Positions 33,265 through 39,612 of a DNA stretch of 39,612 bases are shown piece after piece. A program made the position numbers and the translations under genes. The DNA is from Chloroflexota bacterium (lineage in GTDB: Bacteria > Chloroflexota > Anaerolineae > Anaerolineales > DRMV01), in the NCBI GenBank assembly GCA_011322445.1, contig DRMV01000031.1, positions 1 to 39,612 on the forward strand, in the 5' to 3' direction. Every line of letters starts with the position of its first letter. Positions within the stretch are counted from its first letter, which is position 1. A model generated the notes under the pieces. It made no database searches. It was not told the origin of the DNA and worked only from the letters and a program-made list of their open reading frames with translations.

Positions 33265-35157
33265 TCATTTGCCGGTCACAGGGGCCGAAAGCGGCGTGGG
33301 GGTGGGTGTCGGCGTCGGCGGCACCGGCGGCGCCCCCAGAAAGCGCAGGGCTTCCTTCGCCCGAGAACGCAGTTGCTTATCCTGGCTCAGCAGCAACACC
33401 TGCTGGAAATCGGCAATGGCTTTCTCGCGCTCGAAAAGGCGGTAATAAGCCACCCCGCGGTTGAAATAGGCCTGATCCAGCCGCTCTTTCAACTGAATGG
33501 CCTGGGTGTAATCGACAATGGCCTCCTTGTATTCCCGGCGGCGCAGGTATACATTGCCCCGCATGTAATAAGCCGCGCCATCGTTGGCGTTTTTCTCAAT
33601 GGCCTGCGTAAATTCGTCCAGGGCATCCGAATAACGCCCTTTCTGGAAATACAGCACCCCCAGGTTGTAATAGGCTTTCGCCAAATCGGGTCTCTTTGTC
33701 GCCAACGTTTTCCAGTCGGCTTCTGCTTTATCCCATTCTTTCTGGGCAAAATATACCAACCCCCGCTGGTAATAAGCATCCACCAGGTTAGGCGAAAGTT
33801 TCAGCGCCTGGGTGAAATCGGCAATGGCCTTGTCGGTTTCCTGCAAATAGGCCTCGGCAATGCCCCGGTTGTAATAAGCCAGGGCATAATCCGGCTTCAG
33901 GCGCACTGCTTCGTTCAAATCCTCGACGGCCTTTTTCCATTCCTTCAGCGCAATGTAGAGATTGCCGCGATTGTTGTAGGCTTCCGGGAAATCAGGCTTC
34001 AGGGCAATGGCCTTCGTAAAATCGGCCAGCGCCGCATCCTTGTTCCCCAAATCGCGCTGCACATTGCCCCGGTTGAAGTACGCGCGCGCAAACTTGGGGT
34101 TGAGGGCAATAGCCTTGTTCAGGGCCGTCAGGGCTTCCTGCAAATTTTGCGCGCGATAGGCCAAAACGCCAATCACATATTCGGTGTTGGCATCCTCGCC
34201 GTTGATAGAAAGTACATGGCGGTAATTTTCGATGGCCTGCTCGTAGTGCTTCTGCTGCGACCCGGCCACCGCGAGGTTGTAATACGCATCGGCATTCTTG
34301 GGGTTGAGGGAAACCGCCTTTCGCCAATCGGCAATGGCCTTGTCGGTTTCCTGCAAGGCATAATACACATTGCCGCGGGAGTAATACGCAATGTCGGCAT
34401 TGGGCTTCAGAGCAATCACCTGCGACCAATCGGCCAGGGCCTCTTTCCATTCCTTCAGGGCAGCAAAACACTCCGCCCGCAGCGCCAACACATCGGGGCG
34501 CTTGGGATTTTTGGTGAGTAGCTGGTCCGCGTCGTCAATGGCTCGCTGATACTGTTTTTGCAGGAAGCAAGCCTGTGCGCGCGCCCAGCGGGCGTTCTGG
34601 CCGTCGGGGCGAATCAGCAGGGCGCTGGTCCAATCGGCAATGGCCTTATCGAGTTGCCTGGCCTTCTGGTACGCCACGCCCCGCTGGTCATAAGCATCGG
34701 CATCGCGCGGGTTCAGCAAAATTGCCTGGCTGAAATCGGCAATACTTTTGTCAGTATCCCCCTTTTGCAACCACACCAGCCCCCGGATGTAAAAAGCCCG
34801 CGCGTTGCGCGGGTCCAACGCCGCCGCCCGATTGAGGTCGGTCAAGGCGTTGTCGAGGCGATCGAGGTAGAAATAAGCCGTCCCTCGCCCCACCAGGGCG
34901 TCCACCGCATCCGCATCCAGCAGCAGGGCCTGCGAGAAGGCTTCAGCCGCGCCCTTCCAATCCTGCGCGCTAAGGGCTGCCCGCCCTTTGGCGACATAAA
35001 CCGCGATTGAGGGCGTGGGCGCTACAGGTTTTCCCCCTTTCACGGCTGGCCCCATCACGCTTAGCACGAGGGAAGCCAGCACGACGGCGCCTAAAAGAAT
35101 CGTGAGCGTGCGGTATTTGCTCAGTTGCCTTTGCAAAATGCCCTCCGGCGGCGCCAC
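33265..35157 (-). CDS. Membrane-anchored TPR-repeat protein
   Basis: A 630-residue protein: a short cytoplasmic N-terminus, one transmembrane helix (about 17-38, 'LTILLGAVVLASLVLSVMG'), then about sixteen tetratricopeptide repeats of 34 residues (about 50-600), and a Thr/Pro tail ('PPTPTPTPTPL'). The repeats have the usual pattern of A/G-x-A-Y-Y-N-R-G at helix A and K/E-A-I-A-D at helix B, and are similar enough to suggest recent duplication. TPR solenoids bind peptides or partner proteins; here the repeat face should be outside the membrane. It starts with GTG 35157, 24 bp after the RTX gene, without a good ribosome binding site, so it is probably coupled to that gene and may help display or secrete the RTX protein. 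Confidence 0.88.
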   Translation of the reverse strand: MAPPEGILQRQLSKYRTLTILLGAVVLASLVLSVMGPAVKGGKPVAPTPSIAVYVAKGRAALSAQDWKGAAEAFSQALLLDADAVDALVGRGTAYFYLDRLDNALTDLNRAAALDPRNARAFYIRGLVWLQKGDTDKSIADFSQAILLNPRDADAYDQRGVAYQKARQLDKAIADWTSALLIRPDGQNARWARAQACFLQKQYQRAIDDADQLLTKNPKRPDVLALRAECFAALKEWKEALADWSQVIALKPNADIAYYSRGNVYYALQETDKAIADWRKAVSLNPKNADAYYNLAVAGSQQKHYEQAIENYRHVLSINGEDANTEYVIGVLAYRAQNLQEALTALNKAIALNPKFARAYFNRGNVQRDLGNKDAALADFTKAIALKPDFPEAYNNRGNLYIALKEWKKAVEDLNEAVRLKPDYALAYYNRGIAEAYLQETDKAIADFTQALKLSPNLVDAYYQRGLVYFAQKEWDKAEADWKTLATKRPDLAKAYYNLGVLYFQKGRYSDALDEFTQAIEKNANDGAAYYMRGNVYLRRREYKEAIVDYTQAIQLKERLDQAYFNRGVAYYRLFEREKAIADFQQVLLLSQDKQLRSRAKEALRFLGAPPVPPTPTPTPTPLSAPVTGK

Positions 35158-35168
35158 GTTGCAGGGCC

Positions 35169-35194
35169 GCGCCAGCCGGAGTCAGGGCTGGCGC
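35169..35194 (-). repeat. Hairpin spanning the RTX gene stop codon
   Basis: Perfect 9-bp stem GCGCCAGCC (35169-35177) and GGCTGGCGC (35186-35194). The 8-nt loop (35178-35185) holds the stop codon of the RTX gene (35182-35184). It has no T tract and lies 12 bp before the TPR gene's GTG, so it may tune coupling between the two. Confidence 0.6.
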
Positions 35195-38100
35195 ACAACC
35201 AGCACGAAGATACCGCTCTTCGTGGTCGTGGCCGTGATGCGCCCAGCGGCCTGCAACGCAGGGAGTTGCTGCACCGAGCCTTCCGACATCGCCCACGCCA
35301 GGATGTTCCCTGTTTGCAGCAGGTAGTCGGCCCACACCATCACGTGGGCTTCGCTCCACGCATCGCTGCCATCCGCATGCCAGCGGAGCAATACCGGCAC
35401 CTTCTGCCAGGTGCGCCGGTCGGGGTTCAGCAGCCACCGCCGCATCGGCAGTTCCACCCACTGGCCCTGGTCGGCATCCCAATGCAGCACTGCAAGGCCT
35501 TTGCCTTCCCACGGCTTCCACAACGGGAAGGAAACCGTCAGCGGCATCTGCTCAGGCATCTGGGTCACTTCCTGGCCTTCCGCATCCCACAGGCGGACAC
35601 GGACGGCATCGAGCAGGCGAAAGCCCTGCGGCAGCGGGGCGGGCAAGTCGGCTTCCCCGAGGTGACCGATCGCCACCAGAGTTGCCCAGGCATCCGCCCC
35701 CGTGGGCAGAATCACGGCCTCGCCGCCTTGCGGGTAAGCATCCTGCCTGCCTGTGCCGATGCTCTCCGGCGCTGCCGGATATTCTAACATAACAATGGTC
35801 ACCCGGTTGTGCGCAACCGCTACCCGCTCACCGCTGCGGGCAATCACCACCACCGGCGCCACCCACGGCTGCGGCTGCGGCTGCGGCTTGCCGCCCACGC
35901 AGAACACCCGCTCAATGCTGATGAGCACATCCAGGCCGCATTCCACATTGTAAGCCGTGTCGTAGCCCGGCCCGCCGTCGAGCACGTTCCGGACAGGGCT
36001 GGCGTAGAAGGTGTCGTCGCCGCTGCCGCCCGTGGCGTTCTGGAAATCGCGGATGCCGCCCGTGCCCGTGGCTTTGCCGTGCAGCAAGTCCACCGTCACG
36101 CCGGTCGTGTAGATGCTGTAATCCAGCGTGTTGACGCCCGCACCGCCATCGAGGAGCCCCTGGCCGAAAGCAAAGGTGCCGCCGTCGTGGGCAAAGCGGA
36201 AGAGGTCGTCGCCCAGGCCTCCAATGACCTGCTCGATGTAGTTGTCGGCATGGTAGGCCCGGTCGCCCACGCTGTCGGTCACGGTCACGCTGCCCAGGGT
36301 CACGGTCAGGTCGGCTTTCACATCGCCGAAGTCCATCGTGTCGAAGCCGCCATGCAGGCCTTCCTGCACCGTATCGTCGCCCCAGGCATCCTTGAAGTAG
36401 TAGATGTTGTTCTGGTTGTCGCCGATGAGCGTGTCGTCGCCGTGGCCGCTGAGGATGTTCTCGAAGTTCGTCAGCGTATCGGTGCCAATGCCGTTGGGGG
36501 CGGTGCCCTTCTGCTGCGCCACGCCAGTGGACAGGTTGACCGTCGCGCCCACGGTGTCGTGTGCGATGGAAACCGTATCGTTGCCGCCGCCGCCATCCAG
36601 GACGTCGTTGCCGGGACCGCCCTCAATGATGTTATCGTGCCCGTCACCGATGACCGTATCATTGCCGTGACCGGCCCACACATTTTCAATGCTCACCAGC
36701 GTGTCGTGGCCGATGTCAGCACCGTCGGCGGTGCCCGCAGGCAGGTTCACCACCATATCGGCCATCGCGTCGGGCTCAGCGTAAGTGTCGCTGCCGCCGC
36801 GGCCATCCACATAGTCGTTGCCCATACCCGGCGTGAAGAGGTTGTCGCCATCGGTGCCGTAGAGGCGGTCATTGCCACCGCCGGTCATCGCGTTCTCGAA
36901 GTTCAGCACCTCGTCGTTGCCCGTATCCGTCGCCGGATCGTTGCCCGCGCTGTGCGAGTAACCCGCCGCCAGGTCCACCGTGAGGTCATCCAGCGTGTCG
37001 GCCTCCTTGAAGGTATCGTTGCCGGCCTCGCCGTCCAGGTAGTCATCGCCGCCATAACCGGTAATCGTATCATCACCGGGGCCGCCGAGGATGCGGTTGA
37101 CCTTTTCGTTACCGATGAGCGTATCACCCGCCTGGCCGCCGATGATGTTGGCAAAGTTGGTGATACCCATCTGCGTGCCCGTGGCCTGGCCGGAGGTACC
37201 CCGCAAGTCCACATACACCGGCGTGGTGTAGGCGCTGTAATCCAGCGTATCGCCACCGCCCTGCCCGTCGATGGTACCCTCCACCCCCGCACCGTCTTCG
37301 AACAGGAAGTCATCCGCACCGGTGTTGCCGCGCAGGTTCTCGATGGAACTGAAAGTGAAGTCGCCGTTGAGCACACCGCTGTTCTGGCCGGTGAGGTGCC
37401 AGGTATTGTCGCCTGGCGGTGCGGTCAGCGTATCCACCGCGGGCGTCCCTACCACGCCGTCGATGTTGTCGAAGCCGTTGGGCAGGGTAATCTGCTCGGT
37501 GCCCTGATAGCCGTCCACGCTGCCCTCGCCGATGAGCCTCAGCACCAGTGGCTCGTTGTAGGAGCGGCCGCTGTAATCCAGAATGTCGTGCCCTGCGCCG
37601 CCGTCAGCCATGCTGCTCAGCGTGCCGCCCGTGGCGAAGGCAAAAGTGTCGTCGCCCGTGCCGCCACGCAGGTTTTCCATGCTCTGGAAGGCAAATTCGC
37701 CGTTCACATCGCCAGCATCCTGGCCGGTGATGTGCCAGGTCGTGTCCGCATCCGGCCCAAGCAGCGTATCCTGCGTCGTGCTGCCGCCCACCACGGCTTC
37801 CACCTGCTGGAAGCCCGCCAAACCGGTCGCTGTGTGGTCGGCCAGGCTGACGGTCACCGCCGAAGTGTAAGCGCTGTAATTCAGCGTGTCGGTGCCTGCG
37901 CCGCCGTCTACCGTGCCGGGGAAGGCCGCGCCGTCAGCAAAGGCAAAGGCATCGTCCGCTGCAGTGCCCACAAGACGTTCCACATTGATTGGGCCGGTGC
38001 CCCAGTTGTGCAACACGCTGCTGCCGTTGCTGGCGCCGCTGCCGACCACCTGCAAGCCGTCGTCAATGTTGAAGGCCACCGCATCGCTCACGCCGCTGAA

Positions 38101-39612
38101 GTCGAGCGTATCGGTGCCGCCATCCGCCGCCTCGACGACGGTGTCGGTGCCCCAGCCATCGGCGAAGGCATACACGTCGTCGCCGCCGCGGCCGATGAGC
38201 GTGTCGTTGCCCGGGCCGCCCTGGATGCGGTTGGCGGCATCGTCGCCCGCCAACGTGTCGTCGCCGGAGCCGCCCAGGATGTCTTCCACACCACTCACGC
38301 CGCCCGTGATGCCTGTGGCAACGCCCGTGAGCAGATCCACGTTCACGGCGCTCGTGTAGGGGCTGTAATCCAGGGTGTCAGTGCCTGCGCCGCCATCCAC
38401 CGCGCCGTTGAGCACGGCCGCGTCGTTCAGGCGGAAGGTATCATCGCCCGCCTCGCCGTGCAGGTTGAGGCCCTGCGCGCCGCTCACCACGAAGGTATCG
38501 GCCTGTGCGCCGCCGATCAGGTTCTCAAAGGAAACCAGGTCCAGCGAACGGCCCTGCGCCTGATACCGGTTGGCGCCGTCCAGCGCCCAGGTGGCGTCCA
38601 TGTCGGCGCCAGTGAGCGTATCGGCAGCCGCGCCGCCGGTGAGCGCGTCAAGGTTGTCAAAGGCCGTCTGGGTGGTCTCGATGACGCCCTGGAAGCCGTC
38701 GGTGGTGCCGAGGGCCGTCAAACGCACGCTCACCGGGGCCGTCGCCGCCGCGAGGCTGACGCTGTCGTGTCCTGCGCCGCCGTCCAGCGTGCCCGGCCAC
38801 ACCGCGCCGTCGGCGAAGGCAAAGGTGTCGTCGCCCGTGCCACCGGTCAGGGCTTCCACCGTGGAAGCATCGTCCACGGTCACCGTGTTGCCCGAGCCAT
38901 CGCCGACGGTGAGGCTCTGTCCCACATCGAAGGTCAGGTCTGCGCTCACCTGCGAGAAGTCCAGTGTGTCGTTCCCCTCGCGGGGCTGCTCGCGCACCAC
39001 ATCCTGGCCCCAGTTGCCGGTGAAGACATAGGTATCGTTGCCGCCGCGGCCCACCAGGGTATCGTTGCCAGAACCGCCCTGCAGCACATTGTCGTTGTCG
39101 TCGCCGTAGATGGTGTTACCCGCCGGGCTACCGACGACATTCTCAATGCCTGCAACGCCCCCCGTGCCTGTGGCCGTGCCAGCCGCCAGGTCCACATCCA
39201 CCGGACTGGCGTAGCCGCTGTAATCCAGCGTATCGGTGCCGCCACGGCCATCCACCACGCCGCCCACGCCCCCCGTGTTCTGGAAGGCAAAGGTGTCATC
39301 CGCCGCGCCGCCGGTCAGGTTCTCCACGCTCTGGAAGGCAAAGCCGTCCACATCGCCCGCATTCTGAGCAGTGATGTGCCACGTGTTGGCCGCGTTCGCG
39401 CCTGCCAGCGTGTCGGCCTGGCTGCTGCCCACCATGCCGTTCATGTTGTCGAAGCCGCCGCCCAGCGCCGTTGCCGTCCCGGCATAGCCGTCCACGCCCC
39501 CGGCCCCCGTCAGCGTTACCGTCACCGCACTGCCGTAACCGCTGAAGTCGAGGGTGTCCTCAGCATTGCCGCCGGTCAGGTTCTCCACGTTCTGGAAGGT
39601 GAAGCCATCCAC
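35182..39612 (-). CDS. Giant RTX-like surface/secreted repeat protein (partial, 5' end missing)
   Basis: The C-terminal 1476 residues of a larger protein; the gene enters from the right edge. The bulk (to about residue 1190) is made of roughly ten modules of about 110-140 residues. Each has a strand motif 'DTLDYSxYxxxVxVDL', often a 'NTWHITGQNAGDVNG' segment, an 'F.S.ENLTGG..DDTF.F' segment, and calcium-binding nonapeptides of the RTX type (GGxGxDxhx: 'GGSGNDTLVGRGGNDTY', 'GGPGDDTITGYGGDDYLDG', 'GGPGNDVLDGGGGNDTV'). RTX repeats form calcium-dependent beta-rolls outside the cell. A Gln/Pro hinge leads to a C-terminal beta domain (about 1230-1476) with 'VRVRLWDAEGQEV' and 'LAVLHWDADQGQWVEL', perhaps an anchoring or ZU5-like domain. 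No LPxTG or C-terminal membrane helix, so it is not an evident sortase substrate. Confidence 0.85.
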   Translation of the reverse strand: MDGFTFQNVENLTGGNAEDTLDFSGYGSAVTVTLTGAGGVDGYAGTATALGGGFDNMNGMVGSSQADTLAGANAANTWHITAQNAGDVDGFAFQSVENLTGGAADDTFAFQNTGGVGGVVDGRGGTDTLDYSGYASPVDVDLAAGTATGTGGVAGIENVVGSPAGNTIYGDDNDNVLQGGSGNDTLVGRGGNDTYVFTGNWGQDVVREQPREGNDTLDFSQVSADLTFDVGQSLTVGDGSGNTVTVDDASTVEALTGGTGDDTFAFADGAVWPGTLDGGAGHDSVSLAAATAPVSVRLTALGTTDGFQGVIETTQTAFDNLDALTGGAAADTLTGADMDATWALDGANRYQAQGRSLDLVSFENLIGGAQADTFVVSGAQGLNLHGEAGDDTFRLNDAAVLNGAVDGGAGTDTLDYSPYTSAVNVDLLTGVATGITGGVSGVEDILGGSGDDTLAGDDAANRIQGGPGNDTLIGRGGDDVYAFADGWGTDTVVEAADGGTDTLDFSGVSDAVAFNIDDGLQVVGSGASNGSSVLHNWGTGPINVERLVGTAADDAFAFADGAAFPGTVDGGAGTDTLNYSAYTSAVTVSLADHTATGLAGFQQVEAVVGGSTTQDTLLGPDADTTWHITGQDAGDVNGEFAFQSMENLRGGTGDDTFAFATGGTLSSMADGGAGHDILDYSGRSYNEPLVLRLIGEGSVDGYQGTEQITLPNGFDNIDGVVGTPAVDTLTAPPGDNTWHLTGQNSGVLNGDFTFSSIENLRGNTGADDFLFEDGAGVEGTIDGQGGGDTLDYSAYTTPVYVDLRGTSGQATGTQMGITNFANIIGGQAGDTLIGNEKVNRILGGPGDDTITGYGGDDYLDGEAGNDTFKEADTLDDLTVDLAAGYSHSAGNDPATDTGNDEVLNFENAMTGGGNDRLYGTDGDNLFTPGMGNDYVDGRGGSDTYAEPDAMADMVVNLPAGTADGADIGHDTLVSIENVWAGHGNDTVIGDGHDNIIEGGPGNDVLDGGGGNDTVSIAHDTVGATVNLSTGVAQQKGTAPNGIGTDTLTNFENILSGHGDDTLIGDNQNNIYYFKDAWGDDTVQEGLHGGFDTMDFGDVKADLTVTLGSVTVTDSVGDRAYHADNYIEQVIGGLGDDLFRFAHDGGTFAFGQGLLDGGAGVNTLDYSIYTTGVTVDLLHGKATGTGGIRDFQNATGGSGDDTFYASPVRNVLDGGPGYDTAYNVECGLDVLISIERVFCVGGKPQPQPQPWVAPVVVIARSGERVAVAHNRVTIVMLEYPAAPESIGTGRQDAYPQGGEAVILPTGADAWATLVAIGHLGEADLPAPLPQGFRLLDAVRVRLWDAEGQEVTQMPEQMPLTVSFPLWKPWEGKGLAVLHWDADQGQWVELPMRRWLLNPDRRTWQKVPVLLRWHADGSDAWSEAHVMVWADYLLQTGNILAWAMSEGSVQQLPALQAAGRITATTTKSGIFVLVVRQP

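Noticed and set aside
35182-39612. Direct repeats as a possible CRISPR array
   Set aside because: The repeats are in frame, of variable spacing and encode RTX-type protein modules; there are no constant 21-37 bp repeats with unique spacers.

Overview
The window is high-GC bacterial chromosome. Several traits point to Chloroflexota, probably an Anaerolineae-like lineage, but this is inference because there is no rRNA or other phylogenetic marker here. The traits are lipoproteins and membrane-anchored proteins with Thr/Pro-rich 'TPTPTP' linkers, a sortase fused to its own ectodomain, a PP2C phosphatase with an extracellular tail, and an aldehyde:ferredoxin oxidoreductase that suggests anaerobic metabolism.

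Layout. (1) 1-2430: a previously unannotated chromosomal integron. An integron-type tyrosine recombinase (intI, 1444-2430) carries the IntI-specific insertion. Behind it lie an attI-like core site (GTTAGGC on the minus strand at 1213-1219) and a gene-poor, strand-asymmetric region holding at least one well-formed attC (453-577) with two extrahelical bases. The array runs leftward out of the window. (2) 2454-5224: hisF runs into a convergent lipoprotein gene, followed by a small LysM protein and a Gln/Gly-rich partner. (3) 5375-10301, minus strand: a peptide-type ABC solute-binding lipoprotein, an aldehyde:ferredoxin oxidoreductase, and an MFS permease that overlaps it. (4) 10302-11567: two intergenic stretches full of dispersed repeats, including a 259-bp MITE-like element with 13-bp perfect terminal inverted repeats, around an SCP2-domain gene. 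(5) 11568-16504, plus strand: purH, a membrane glycosyltransferase, hisI, hisE and a HAD-like gene, closely packed and likely one operon. (6) 16551-21832, plus strand: a secreted sortase fusion, then a zinc-ribbon/HTH regulator, a DUF4097-like protein and an ABC-2 type exporter pair. (7) 21901-24255, minus strand: a PP2C phosphatase and a small secreted helical-repeat protein. (8) 24422-32662, minus strand: a full branched-chain-type (Liv) ABC transporter, livG-H-M-K-F, interleaved with two acyl/aryl-CoA ligases. (9) 32956-33201: a transposase remnant. (10) 33265-39612, minus strand: a TPR protein and a giant RTX-type repeat protein that runs off the right edge.

How the genes fit together. 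His and pur genes are dispersed: hisF sits beside the integron, and hisI/hisE lie behind purH. AICAR made by the HisF step (with HisH) is also a PurH substrate, so the grouping has metabolic logic. The Liv cluster looks like a dedicated uptake-and-CoA-activation module for an organic acid. The surface theme (sortase, RTX protein, TPR protein, lipoproteins) suggests active remodelling of the cell exterior. The most novel item is the integron, since integrons are described mainly from Proteobacteria.
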